The notes under the pieces: generated by a model | The model's database searches: none | Seen by the model: the letters and a program-made list of their open reading frames with translations, nothing else | Told to the model about the DNA's origin: nothing | Origin: Streptomyces sp. SW4 | Lineage (GTDB): Bacteria > Actinomycetota > Actinomycetes > Streptomycetales > Streptomycetaceae | Direction: 5' to 3' | NCBI GenBank assembly: GCA_003248315.1 | Contig: QKWM01000004.1 | Location: 1,364,001 to 1,428,000, forward strand | Length of the DNA: 64,000 nt | In this document: positions 8,428 through 20,261 of the stretch, one piece after another | Numbering within the stretch: the stretch's first letter is position 1 | Layout of the letters: each line of letters opens with the position of its first letter | Position numbers and translations under genes: made by a program

Positions 8428-8925
8428 GGACGGCTCCTCTCATCCAGCCCGCGCCCATCCGGGCGGTGACGATCCCCAGGGCGGCGCCCGCGGCCACGTC
8501 GGAGGGGTAGTGGACGCCGACGACCAGCCGTGAGACGCACATCGCGGCGGCCAGCGGCCACAGCACACGGGCCCGGCGGCGGCCGAGCGCGGTGAAGGCG
8601 ACGGCCGCGGCGGCCGCCGACGTGGCGTGCGAGCTGGGGAAGGAGTGCCGTCCGGCGGTGCGCACCAGGGGTTCGACGTGTGCGGGGCGCGGGCGGCGCA
8701 CGACGCGTTTCACGCCATGCTGACGAGGTGCGCGCCGGCGGTGAGGGCGGTGCCGCGCAGCCAGGCGCCGCGCCGGGTGCCGTCCGCGGCGGCGGAGGCG
8801 AGCCCCGCCGCGAGCCACAGCGCCCCGTGCTCCCCGGCCCAGGACAGGGCGCGCGCGGTGCCGGCCACGCGCGGGTCCGCGCCGTACGCCCTGAGCGCGG
8901 TGACGATCCGGTGGTCCAGGTCCAT
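8420..8925 (-). CDS. PAP2-family phosphatase, DPA pathway type (apparent frameshift)
   Basis: The three PAP2 motifs are present: KRVVRRPRP, SFPSSHATSA and SRLVVGVHYPSDVAAG. In the mycobacterial pathway a homologue (Rv3807c) removes the 5-phosphate from decaprenyl-phosphoryl-5-phosphoribose. One G appears lost near 8715 (SMGVKRVV expected). Corrected length from ATG 8925 is 168 residues; an in-frame ATG at 8991 would add 22. It overlaps the UbiA gene by 8 bp and is divergent from DprE1. Confidence 0.8.
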
Positions 8926-9030
8926 GTGGACCGACTGTTCCTGCCGACCGGGCCGGAGGGCGGGCAAAACTCCGGGAATACCGTGCGACATCCCATTAAT
9001 CACCCGTTTCGGGGATGAAAGGGATGTTTC

Positions 9031-10412
9031 ATGACCAGTCGCTCATCCATCGGCGATACGGTCGCCGCCATGTCCGTCGACACCACCGTTTCCGTCACCG
9101 GGTGGGGCGCACCGCCCCACCGCCGCCCGGCTGATCCGTCCCGGACGTACGAGGAGGCGGCGGCGGCCGTCCGGGACTGCGGGGCCCGCGGAGGCATCCC
9201 GCGGGCCTGGGCCGGGCGTACGGCGACGCGGCGCAGAACGCGGGCGGCGCCGTGCTCGACATGACCGGCCTGGACCGCATCCACGCCATCGACGTCGAGG
9301 GCGGCACCGTGCTGTGCGACGCGGGCGTCTCCTGCACCGGCTGATGGAGGTGCTGCTGCCGCTCGGCTGGTTCGTGCCGGTGACCCCGGCACCCGCTACG
9401 TCACCGTCGGCGGGCCATCGGCGCCGACATCCACGGCAAGAACCACCACGTCTCGGGTTCCTTCGCCCGCCATGTGCTCTCCCTGGAGCTGCTCACCGCC
9501 GACGGGCGGGTCCGCTCCGTGGCCCGCGGCACGCCCCTGTTCGACGCGACCGCCGGCGGCATGGGCCTGACCGGGGTGATCCTCACCGCGACCGTGCGGC
9601 TCCAGCCGGTGGAGACCGCCCTGATGTCCGTGGACACCGAGCGGGCGAGCGACCTCGACGACCTGATGGCCCGGCTCGCCGCCACCGACCACCGCTACCG
9701 CTACTCCGTCGCCTGGATCGACCTGCTCGCCCGGGCGCGGCGACCGGCCGCGCGGTGCTCACCCGCGGCGACCACGCGCCCCTGGAGGCGCTGCCGGAGC
9801 GCTCCCGGCGCGGGCCCTGTCCTTCCGCACCTCCCGCCTCCCGGCCGCCCCGCCCTGGTCCCGGAGGGACTGCTCACCCGCACGACCGTGGGCCTGTTCA
9901 ACGAGCTGTGGTACCGCAAGGCGCCCCGTGCCCGCACCGGGCAGCTCCAGCGGATCTCCACGTTCTTCCACCCCCTGGACGGCGTCCCCCACTGGAACCG
10001 GATCTACGGACGCGGCGGCTTCGTGCAGTACCAGTTCGTCGTCGGGTACGGCCAGGAGGACGCCCTGCGCCGCATCGTGCGCCGCATCTCCGAGCACCGC
10101 TGCCCGTCCTTCCTCGCCGTCCTCAAACGGTTCGGGGACGCCGACCCCGGCTGGCTGTCCTTCCCCGTGCCCGGCTGGACCCTCGCCCTGGACATCCCGG
10201 CGGGCCTGCCGGGGCTCGGCGCCTTCCTCGACGAGCTGGACGAGGAGGTCGCCGCGGCCGGCGGCCGGGTCTACCTCGCCAAGGACTCCCGGCTGCGTCC
10301 GGAGCTGCTCGCCGCGATGTACCCGCGCCTGGACGACTTCCGGGCGCTGCGCGCGGAGCTGGACCCGCGCGGTGTGTTCGTCTCCGACCTGTCCCGCCGA
10401 CTCGCCCTCTGA
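9031..10412 (+). CDS. dprE1: DprE1-like FAD-dependent decaprenylphosphoribose oxidase (about ten apparent frameshifts)
   Basis: DprE1 oxidises the 2-hydroxyl of polyprenyl-phosphoryl-ribose, the first half of epimerisation to arabinose. The FAD-binding loop is diagnostic ([13 protein letters not shown]), and the C-terminal catalytic Lys motif YLAKDSR is kept (AAG 10281). The residue matching mycobacterial Cys387 is Ala (GWTLALDIP, codon 10185). ATG 9031 follows a good AAAGGGA ribosome site. About ten one-base losses (three at 9105-9135, then near 9203, 9337, 9390, 9415, 9735, 9818 and 9850) break the frame. Restoring ten gives 463 residues, close to the mycobacterial 461. Confidence 0.85.
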
Positions 10413-10427
10413 CCCTTTGGAGCTGCC

Positions 10428-11182
10428 GTGAAGGACGCCTTCGGCCTCCCCAGTCCCTCCTCGTCCTCGGCGGTACGTCCGAGATCGCCCTGGCGACCGC
10501 ACGCCGGCTGATCGCCCGCCGCACCCGAACCGTCTGGCTGGCCGGCCGCCCCTCCCCCGCCCTCGACCGGGCCGCCGAGGAGCTGCGCGGCCTCGGCGCC
10601 ACCGTGCGGACCGTCGCCTTCGACGCGCTGGACCCCGAGTCGCACGAGGAGGCGCTCGGCAAGGTCTTCGCGGAGGGCGACGTCGACCTGGTCCTGCTCG
10701 CCTTCGGCATCCTCGGCGACCAGGCCCACGACGAGCGGGAGCCGGCGAGCGCCGTGCGGGTCGCGCAGACCAACTACACCGGCGCCGTCTCCGCCGGGCT
10801 GGTCTGCGCCCGCGCCCTGCAGACCCAGGGCCACGGCTCGCTGGTCGTGCTCTCCTCCGTGGCCGGCGAGCGGGCCCGCCGCGCCAACTTCATCTACGGC
10901 TCCAGCAAGGCCGGCCTGGACGCCTTCGCGCAGGGCCTGGGCGACGCGCTGCACGGAACCGGCGTGCACGTGATGGTCGTACGCCCCGGGTTCGTCCGCT
11001 CGAAGATGACCGCCGGGATGGAGGAGGCGCCGCTCGCCACCACGCCGGAGGCGGTCGCGAGCGCGATCGAGCTGGGGCTGCGGCGCCGCTCGGAGACGGT
11101 GTGGGTGCCGGGAACGCTGCGCCTGGTGATGTCGGCCCTGCGGCACCTGCCCCGCCCGGTGTTCCGCCGGCTGCCGGTGTAG
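10428..11182 (+). CDS. dprE2: DprE2-like NAD-dependent reductase (apparent frameshift)
   Basis: A short-chain dehydrogenase that would reduce the 2-keto intermediate made by DprE1. The family-specific nucleotide loop LGGTSEIALAT replaces the usual TGxxxGIG. The catalytic Ser lies in VVLSSVAGE and the Tyr-Lys pair in YGSSKAG. The GTG at 10428 follows GGAG by 5 nt and lies 15 bp after DprE1. One C seems lost near 10450 (GLPQSLLVLGG expected). Corrected length is 251 residues. DprE1 and DprE2 act as a pair, so co-transcription fits. Confidence 0.85.
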
Positions 11183-11212
11183 GACCCCGCCCCGGCCCGC
11201 CCCGTCGTCGAC

Positions 11213-11255
11213 TTGCCTATCGGGAAAGCCGAAGGTACTTTCCTGGGAGGAAAGT
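11213..11255 (+). promoter_or_regulatory. Promoter and overlapping operator of ABC exporter operon
   Basis: TTGCCT (11213-11218), 17 bp, then TACTTT (11236-11241). A perfect palindrome ACTTTCC-TGGGA-GGAAAGT (11237-11255) covers the -10 box. The winged-helix protein encoded at 11781-12116 in the same operon is the likely ligand, giving autoregulation. Confidence 0.6.
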
Positions 11256-11278
11256 CGACGGACAGGGGAGGCGGGGCC

Positions 11279-11784
11279 ATGAGCGCACCGGTGGACGCCG
11301 AACGGGCATGGCAGGACCTGCAGCGCATCCGGGTGCCGCAGGAACGGGTGTACGACGAGGTCGAGCGGTCCGCGGCCGGCGGACCGGCGACGACGTACGC
11401 GACGGCCGCGACCATGTGGGTGTTCCTGGTCCTCATGGGCCTGGACCTGCCGCTGTGGGGCGTCCTGCTGGCCCTCGCCGGGTACGTCGCGGTGCTCGGC
11501 CGGATGGCCGTCGTGCACAACCGCCGCAGCCGGGTGCGGCTGCACCGCTCGCGGTACGACTGGCGGTCCTCGGCCACGTTCTTCGGCGGGGCGGTGGTGA
11601 CCGGCGGGACGGTCCTGCTGTCCGGGCGCCTGGTGGAGTCGCTGGCGCCGCTGCCCGGCAGCCTGGTGCAGGCCACCGTGTCGGCCGCCGTGTTCGTGCT
11701 GTTCGTCGGACCGGCGACCCGGTGGGCGACCGGTTCCCTGCGCGGCCGGGGCTGCGGCCGGCCCGCGTGGAGGCCGGCCGGTGA
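11279..11784 (+). CDS. Membrane protein of ABC exporter operon (apparent frameshift)
   Basis: 168 residues after correction of one base near 11750. A soluble helical N-terminus (residues 1-38) precedes two helix pairs: WVFLVLMGLDLPLWGVLLALAGYVAVLG and, later, FFGGAVVTGGTVLLSG with VQATVSAAVFVLFVGPA. ATG 11279 follows GGGGAGGCGGGG. I do not recognise the family. Its stop overlaps the next gene's GTG (GTGA), so it is coupled to the regulator and exporter genes. It may sense or assist transport. Confidence 0.65.
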
Positions 11785-12116
11785 GCGTCCCGAGCGGCTT
11801 CGACGAGCTGATCCACCCCGCCACCCGGCTGTCGGTGGTCGCACTGCTGGCCACCACCGAGTGGGCGGACTTCGCGTTCGTCCGCGACAGCCTCTCCCTG
11901 AGCGACTCCGCCCTCTCCAAGCAGCTCCACACCCTGGAGGAGGCCGGATACCTGGAGATCCACAAGGAGGGCGGCGGCCGCAAGCGGCGTACCCGGGTCC
12001 GGCTGACGGACCGCGGCCGCACCGCCTTCGAGGGGCACGTGGCCGCGCTCCGGGCCATCGTCGACGGCGCCGGTGCCCCCGCGCCGGCGCGCCGGCCGGC
12101 GGGAGCCGAGCGATGA
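11781..12116 (+). CDS. Winged-helix (MarR-like, HTH_27-type) regulator
   Basis: 111 residues, intact, GTG 11781. A single winged-helix domain: HPATRLSVVALLATTEWADF, recognition region LSLSDSALSKQLHTLEEAGY, then the wing KEGGGRKRRTRVRLT. This small family commonly sits with ABC-2 transporters and represses its own operon. The ACTTTCC/GGAAAGT palindrome over the operon's -10 box is the probable target. It overlaps its neighbours on both sides by 4 bp. Confidence 0.8.
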   Translation: MSVPSGFDELIHPATRLSVVALLATTEWADFAFVRDSLSLSDSALSKQLHTLEEAGYLEIHKEGGGRKRRTRVRLTDRGRTAFEGHVAALRAIVDGAGAPAPARRPAGAER

Positions 12117-12991
12117 CGCACCCCGCCCCGCCCGTCGTCCGGGCCCGCGGCGTGACCATGGCCTACGGCGGGACCAACGTCCTGCGCGGCGTCGACCTGG
12201 ACCTCCACCGCGGCGAGATCCTCGCCCTGCTCGGGCCCAACGGGGCCGGCAAGACCACCACCGTCGAGATCCTCGAGGGCTTCCGGCGGCGGACCTCCGG
12301 GGAGGTGAGCGTCCTCGGCACGGACCCGGAGCGGGGCGGCGACGCCTGGCGCGGGCGCATCGGGCTGGTCCTGCAGTCCTGGCGCGACCACCGCCGCTGG
12401 CGGGTCGCCGAGCTGCTGGCGCACTTCGCCGGCTACTACGCCGACCCGCGCGACCCGGCCGGCCTGCTCGACCTCGTCGGCCTCACCGGCCAGGCGGACC
12501 GGACGGTGGAACGGCTGTCCGGCGGCCAGCGCCGGCGGCTGGACGTCGCGCTCGGCATCGTCGGCCGCCCGGAGCTGCTGTTCCTGGACGAGCCGACCAC
12601 CGGCTTCGACCCCGAGGCCCGGCACGAGTTCCACCTCCTGGTGGAGCGGCTGGCCCGCGAGGAGGGCGTCACCGTGCTCCTCACCACGCACGACCTGGCG
12701 GAGGCCGAGCGGCTCGCCGACCGGATCGCCGTGCTGGTCGGCGGCCGGATCCGGGCCGACGGCAGCCCCGCGGAGCTGGCCCGGCGGGCCGCCGCGCAGG
12801 CCGAGGTCCGCTGGACCGCCGACGACGGCACACCCCGCCGGGAACGGACCGCGGACCCCTCCCGCCTCGTGTGGGACCTGCACCGGGACGCCGCCGGGCC
12901 CATCGCCGGCCTGGAGGTCAGGCGCCCGACGCTGGAGGACACCTACCTGCACATGGTGCACGCGCGCGAGGAGGAGGTGCGGGCCGCATGA
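12113..12991 (+). CDS. ABC transporter ATP-binding protein
   Basis: 292 residues, intact, ATG 12113 within the preceding stop (ATGA). Walker A GPNGAGKTT, Q-loop LVLQSWRDH, signature LSGGQRRRLDVALG, Walker B LLFLDEPTTGFD and the H-loop TTHDL are all intact. The C-terminal 80 residues are the regulatory tail seen in drug- and lipid-exporting ABC-2 ATPases. It pairs with the permease at 12988. Substrate is unknown; export of a toxic compound that the winged-helix regulator senses is plausible. Confidence 0.88.
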   Translation: MTHPAPPVVRARGVTMAYGGTNVLRGVDLDLHRGEILALLGPNGAGKTTTVEILEGFRRRTSGEVSVLGTDPERGGDAWRGRIGLVLQSWRDHRRWRVAELLAHFAGYYADPRDPAGLLDLVGLTGQADRTVERLSGGQRRRLDVALGIVGRPELLFLDEPTTGFDPEARHEFHLLVERLAREEGVTVLLTTHDLAEAERLADRIAVLVGGRIRADGSPAELARRAAAQAEVRWTADDGTPRRERTADPSRLVWDLHRDAAGPIAGLEVRRPTLEDTYLHMVHAREEEVRAA

Positions 12992-13853
12992 GCGGAACGC
13001 CCAGGGCACGCGCCTGGCGGGCGGGGCTGCGGCGCGGCGGCATCGAGCTGCGGCATCTGCTGCGCACCCCAAGGAGTTGACCGGCCATCTGTCCAACGTG
13101 GTCGTCGCGCTGCTGATCGCCGGCTACCTCGGCGACGACGTGCCCGGCACCCGGACGCCGATGGCCCACCTGGTGCTCGCGGGCTTCGCCGCCTACCTGC
13201 TGTTCCAGGTCGGGCTGGTCAACCTCCCGCAGATGCTGGTGACCGAGCGGGAGGAGGGCGCCCTGCTGCGGCTGCGCGCCACGCCCGACGGGATACCGGC
13301 CTACCTGGTCGCCAAGGGCCTGCTGGTGGTCGTCACGGCAGCCGGGTCGCTGGTGCTGCTGCTGGGAGCCGGCGCCCTGCTGGCCGACGGACCGCTGCCG
13401 CAGGGGCCGGCCGGGTGGCTGACGCTGCTGTGGGTCACCACGCTCGGCCTGCTCGCCGTCGTGCCGCTGGGCGCGGCCATCGGGGCGGTCCTGCCCAACC
13501 CCCGCGAGGCGCTGGCGCTGATCATGCTGCCGACGATGGGACTCCTGGTCACCTCGGGCACGGTCTTCCCGATCACCTCGCTGCCCGTGCCGGTGCAGCA
13601 GGTGGCCTCCGTCTTCCCCCTCAAGTGGATGGCGCAGGGTCTGCGGGCGGCGCTGCTGCCGGACGCGGCGCGGGCCGCGGAACCGGCCGGGGCGTGGGAG
13701 CTGCCGCTGGTCGCCCTGGTGCTGACCGCGTGGGCGGTCCTCGGGTTCCTCCTCGCGGTGCCGCTGCTGCGCCGCGCAGCCCGCCGCGAGTCCGGCTCGC
13801 GCCTCGGCGCACGCCACCGCAGGGCGGCGCAAAGCGGGGCCCTGCCCACGTAG
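12988..13853 (+). CDS. ABC-2 type transporter permease (apparent frameshift)
   Basis: ATG 12988 overlaps the ATPase stop. One C seems lost near 13070 (RTPKELTGHLSN expected), giving 288 residues when restored. Six membrane helices follow the ABC-2 plan, with the cytoplasmic EREEGALLRLRATP motif between helices 2 and 3 and the LPTMGLLVTSGTVFPITSLP segment near the fifth. It forms the membrane channel for the ATPase encoded just upstream. A terminator hairpin overlaps its stop codon. Confidence 0.82.
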
Positions 13854-13862
13854 GCGGGCCCC
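13836..13862. terminator. Bidirectional terminator between ABC permease and RNA ligase-like gene
   Basis: Arms GGGGCCC (13836-13842) and GGGCCCC (13856-13862), with GCC/GGC pairing inside the loop. It overlaps the permease stop at 13851-13853 and serves the convergent gene ending at 13875. Confidence 0.65.
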
Positions 13863-13874
13863 GGGGGCGTGCGG

Positions 13875-14452
13875 TCAGCGCGTCGGCAGGGAGCCGCGGT
13901 GGGCGTGGCCGGCCTGGGTGGGACGACTCCGCTGCCGAAGGGGAACTCCCGCAGCTTGCGCCACACGCCGTCGCCGCCCTGCTCGTACAGTGCGAAGCCG
14001 GTGCAGGGCCACTCGGCCGCGTAGTCGGCCAGCTCCTCGAAGGCGCGGTCCATCGCCGCCTCCTCGATGCCGTGCGCCACCGTCACGTGCGGGTGGTAGG
14101 GGAACTGCAGTTCGCGGGCGACCGGGCCGGAGGCCTCCCGGATGTGCTGCTGGAGCCGGGCGCAGTCCTCGGCGCCCTCCACCACCCGGACGAAGACGAC
14201 CGGCGACAGCGGCCGGAAGGTCCCGGTGCCGTGCAGCCGCATCGGGAACGGCCGCCCGTGGGAGGCCACCCGGGCCAGATGCGCCTCGATCACGGGGAGC
14301 GCCGCCGCGTCCACCTCGGTCGGCGGCAGCAGGGTGACGTGCGTGGGGATGCCGTGCGCCGCGGCGTCGCCGAAGCCCGCGCGCAGCTGCTGAAGCCGGC
14401 TGCCGTGAGGCTCCGGGACCGCGATCGAGACACCGATCGTTACGGTCCCCAC
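13875..14452 (-). CDS. 2'-5' RNA ligase/phosphoesterase superfamily protein (apparent frameshift)
   Basis: Two HxT motifs of the 2H phosphoesterase superfamily are present: PTHVTLLPP and YHPHVTVAHG, spaced about 85 residues apart. These enzymes open or join 2'-5' or cyclic phosphate bonds in RNA or nucleotides, and the substrate here is unknown. GTG 14452 is chosen because AGGAG lies 5 nt upstream; an in-frame ATG at 14479 has no ribosome site. One base near 13920 appears lost, and the corrected 192-residue protein ends in QAGHAHRGSLPTR at 13875. Confidence 0.78.
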
Positions 14453-14538
14453 GTCGTCTCCTGTCGTTTTGTCGGACACCCGGTTATCGACTGTACGGCC
14501 ACGACCGTGCCGCGGGCAGGCGCAACCGACGTGATGTA

Positions 14539-14555
14539 CGGCGCTCGGGGCGCCG
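14539..14555. terminator. Short hairpin after trpS
   Basis: CGGCGC (14539-14544), loop TCGGG, GCGCCG (14550-14555). It lies 11 bp beyond the trpS stop on the minus strand and is a modest candidate terminator. Confidence 0.4.
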
Positions 14556-14566
14556 CTCGGTGCTGG

Positions 14567-17078
<2,512 letters not shown>

Positions 17079-17253
17079 GAGGACCTCCGGACGGTGTGGT
17101 CGGCGTTCGGGTCGGCCCAGGCGCACGGCACTCGTCGGTCGAGCCGCTCCCCGATGGTCGGTCCCATCCCAGCGCGCCAGTCACGGCCCACCGGCAGCCT
17201 ACCGGGCACGACGGAGTGCCGGGTCACGGCGTCCACCATGCGAGCGAGGGCCG

Positions 17254-18436
17254 TCAGAGGATCACGTGCGGCAGGAAGCGGGCGTACTCGTCCGTCACCA
17301 GGCCGGAGGACTCGCGGATGCCGAGGCCCGCCGACTCGTTCTCCACGACCCAGGCGCCGAGGACGACCCGGTTGCCGTCGAAGTCGGGGAGCGGGGCCAG
17401 CGCCTGGTAGCAGCAGGGCTCGTCGCGGACCGTGACCTCGGTGCCCGGCTCGTGGACGGTCACGCCGGCGCCCTCGCGGCCGAGGAGGGGCTTGGCGACC
17501 CAGCCGGTGGTGCCGGCCAGCTCCCGGGGGCCGTCCAGGTAGGCGGGGAGCAGATTGGGGTGGCCGGGGTACAGCTCCCACAGGATCGCCAGCAGCGCCT
17601 TGTTGCTGAGCAGCATCTTCCAGGCGGGCTCGATCCACAGGGTGGAGCCGGTGCCGCCGCCGTTGTCGAGAGTGTCCAGGACGTGGCCGGCGAAGCGGTC
17701 GGTGGTGAGCCACTCCCAGGGGTAGAGCTTGAAGATGCTGCGGATGAACCGGAGCCGGGTGTCGACGAAGCGGCCGGAGAGGCGGTCCCAGCCGATCTCC
17801 TCCATGGAGATCCACTCGGTGGCGAGGCCGGCCTGCTCGGCGGTCTCCTTGAGGTAGGCGACCGTCATCAGGTCCTCGCCCAGCTCGTCGGCCTCGGAGT
17901 TGGCGAAGTACAGGGGCCGCCGGGCGGGAGCAGGGCGGCCTGCTTCTTCCAGGCGTCGACGAGGCGCTCGTGGAGGCTGTTCCACTGGTCGGCGCCCGGG
18001 AAGCGCTCCTCCATCCAGAACCACTGCGGGGAGGCGGCCTCCACCAGGGAGGTGGGGGTGTCGGCGTTGTACTCCAGCAGCTTGGCCGGGCCCGTGCCGT
18101 CGTAGCGCAGGTCGAAGCGGGCGTAGACGGAGGGGAGTTCGGCGCGGCGGTGCCAGGACTCGGCGACCGCCTCGGCGACGCGCGGGTCGGTGATGCCGAG
18201 GTCGGCGAAGCGGTCGGCGGTGACGATGTGCTCCGCGGCGGCCAGGCACATGCGGTGCAGTTCCTCGACGTCCTCCTCCAGCGCCTCGACCTCGGCAGGG
18301 AGAAGACGTAGTAGGCGCTCTCGTCCCAGTAGGGGCGCAGGGAGCCGTCGGGGTAGCGGGTGAGGGGGTAGACGCAGCCCTGTTCCTCGACCGTCTGCTG
18401 CCAGCCGGGGCGGGGCTCGATGGTGCGGCGCTCCAC
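17254..18436 (-). CDS. Glutathionylspermidine synthase-like ATP-grasp protein (apparent frameshifts)
   Basis: A member of the ATP-grasp ligase group with the glutathionylspermidine synthase pre-ATP-grasp fold. Visible features are FDLRYDGTGPAKLLEYNADTP, the NKALLAILWELYPGHPNLLPA stretch and the C-terminal KPLLGREGAGV nucleotide loop. GTG 18436 starts VERRTIEPRPGW. One-base losses near 18298 and 17925 split it; corrected length is 394. Streptomycetes use mycothiol and lack glutathione, so the true substrate is different. E. coli YgiC is the closest type, and like YgiC it sits 8 bp behind a small lipoprotein gene. Confidence 0.78.
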
Positions 18437-18444
18437 GGGGGCCC

Positions 18445-18780
18445 TCAGCCGCCGCCGCTGCCGGAGCCGGAGCAGCCGAAGCCGCCGCGGTCGACGGCCT
18501 CGTCGCGGCTGAAGGTGCCGTTGTCGGCCCAGCCTCCGCTGACGTCGGCGTCGTAGTACCAGTCGGCGTCGGTGGCCTTGGCCCGCTTCTTCTTGCCGCT
18601 GGAGCCGGACGTGCAGTTCTTGTCGGCGACGATCTTGTAGCCGTTGAGGTAGTCGTAGCTGTCGCGGTCCACGCAGCGGCGGTCCGGTTCGGAACCGCAC
18701 GACGTCAGGGCCACCGCGAGGACGCCCATGCTGCCGAGCGCCACCGTGCTCGAGCGCAGCCGTCGCCGTGTCTCCGCCAT
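18445..18780 (-). CDS. Small lipoprotein paired with the ATP-grasp gene
   Basis: 111 residues, intact. An Arg-rich signal with lipobox ends at VALTSC (Cys near residue 28), predicting lipid anchoring outside the membrane. The mature part has YDYLNGYKIVADKNC, two further cysteines and a Gly/Ser-rich tail (FGCSGSGSGGG). The arrangement of lipoprotein followed by a glutathionylspermidine synthase-like gene resembles E. coli ygiB-ygiC, but I see no clear sequence match beyond that. Confidence 0.7.
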   Translation of the reverse strand: MAETRRRLRSSTVALGSMGVLAVALTSCGSEPDRRCVDRDSYDYLNGYKIVADKNCTSGSSGKKKRAKATDADWYYDADVSGGWADNGTFSRDEAVDRGGFGCSGSGSGGG

Positions 18781-18832
18781 CCTGACTCCCCCTCATGTCC
18801 GACAGTCGTACGAGCGTTGCCGGGGAGGGACT

Positions 18833-20227
18833 TTACGGCAGTGCCCGGCACAGCGCGTCGAGAGCCCCCGCCCAGGCGTGGTCGGGCGGGGTGCCGTAGC
18901 CGACGACGACGGCGTCCACGGGTTCGGCGACGGCCTCGGGGTGGCGGAACAGGCTGAGCCCGTGCAGGCCGAGGCCCTGCCAGGCCGCCGCCTTCAGCAC
19001 GGACTGTTCGGTGCCCGGCGGCAGCCGCAGCACGGCGTGCAGTCCGGCCGCGATGCCGGTCGCCCGGACCCCGGGCGCGCGGGCGGCCAGCGCCTCGACG
19101 AGGGCGTCACGGCGGCGCCGGTAGCGCAGCCGGGCGGCGCGGACGTGGCGGTCGTAGGCCCCGGAGGTGAGGAACTCGGCGAGGGTGAGCTGGTCCAGCA
19201 CCCCGCAGGTGTCCATGCCGCCCCGCGCCGCCGTCAGGTCGTCGGCGAGGCCCGGCGGCAGCACGGCCCAGGCCAGCCGCAGTCCGGGGGCGAGGGACTT
19301 GCTGGCGGTGCCGAGGTAGACGACGCGGTCGGGGTCGAGGCCCTGGAGGGCGCCGACGGGCTGGCGGTCGTAGCGGAACTCGCCGTCGTAGTCGTCCTCC
19401 AGGACCAGGGCGCCGGTGCGCCGCGCCCAGTCCACGACGGCCGTCCTGCGGTCGGGGTGCAGGGGGACGCCCATCGGGAACTGGTGGGCCGGGGTGAGCA
19501 GGACGGCCCCGGCGCCGTCGGGCGGCGCCGGGTCGGTGCCGCGGTCGTCGAAGGGCAGCGCCACGGTGCGCAGTCCGGCGGCGGTGAGCAGGTCGCGGTG
19601 GACGTGGAGGCCGTAGGACTCGACGGCGACGGTGTGCACGCCGCGCGCCCGCAGCACCGCGGCGAGCAGGGTCAGGGCGTGCGCGAAGCCGCCGCAGACC
19701 AGGACGCGCCCGGGGTCGGTGCGCACGCCCCGCGCCCGGGCCAGGTAGGCGGTGAGCGCGGCACGCAGTTCCGGGCGGCCCGGGGATCGCCGTAGCCGAG
19801 GGCGTCGTGCGGGGCGGCGGCGAGGGCGCGGCGGGCGGCCTTGAGCCACTCGGCGCGGGGGAAGGAGGCCAGGTCGGGGGTGCCGGGGCGCAGATCGTGG
19901 ACGGGCCGGGCGGGGCCCGGGGGCGCGGCGGCTCGGCCGGCGGGGCGGTGACCGGCCGGTCCGCGACGCGGGTGCCCGAGCCCTGGCGGGCGGTGAGCCA
20001 GCCCTCGGCGACCAGGTCGGCGTAGGCGTCGGCGACGGTGTTGCGGGCGATGCCGAGGTCGGCGGCGAGGGCGCGGGAGGAGGGCAGACGGGTGCCGGGG
20101 CGAGGCGGCCGGTGGCGACGGCCTCCCGCAGGGCGTCGGTCAGGCCGCGCCGCAGGCCCGGCCCGGTCGGTTCCAGGTGGAGGTCGATGCCCAGACTGGC
20201 CAGGGTTTCGGCATGGAAATGGACCAT
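18833..20227 (-). CDS. MocR/PdxR-type PLP-dependent transcriptional regulator (apparent frameshifts)
   Basis: N-terminal GntR-type winged helix (residues about 15-80: [20 protein letters not shown], then [19 protein letters not shown]). A fold-type I aminotransferase-like domain follows, with the PLP-binding Lys in [14 protein letters not shown]. Such proteins regulate PLP, GABA or amino-acid genes, usually divergently transcribed. Here the divergent operon starts only 35 bp away and encodes AhpD-like proteins and a PEP mutase-like enzyme, the likely targets. One-base losses near 20100, 19920 and 19785; corrected length is 465. Confidence 0.82.
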   Translation of the reverse strand: MVHFHAETLASLGIDLHLEPTGPGLRRGLTDALREAVATGRLAPAPVCPPPAPSPPTSASPATPSPTPTPTWSPRAGSPPARARAPASRTGRSPPRRPSRRAPGPRPARPRSAPRHPRPGLLPPRRVAQGRPPRPRRRPARRPRLRRSPGRPELRAALTAYLARARGVRTDPGRVLVCGGFAHALTLLAAVLRARGVHTVAVESYGLHVHRDLLTAAGLRTVALPFDDRGTDPAPPDGAGAVLLTPAHQFPMGVPLHPDRRTAVVDWARRTGALVLEDDYDGEFRYDRQPVGALQGLDPDRVVYLGTASKSLAPGLRLAWAVLPPGLADDLTAARGGMDTCGVLDQLTLAEFLTSGAYDRHVRAARLRYRRRRDALVEALAARAPGVRATGIAAGLHAVLRLPPGTEQSVLKAAAWQGLGLHGLSLFRHPEAVAEPVDAVVVGYGTPPDHAWAGALDALCRALP

Positions 20228-20261
20228 ACCCCTGGGCTGCTCGGTCCCTAGGGTCGAGGGC

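Noticed and set aside
17079..17200. Glycine or folate riboswitch in the glyA leader
   Set aside because: The leader is about 110 nt but none of the conserved core motifs of known glycine, THF or SAM-type riboswitches could be matched by eye.
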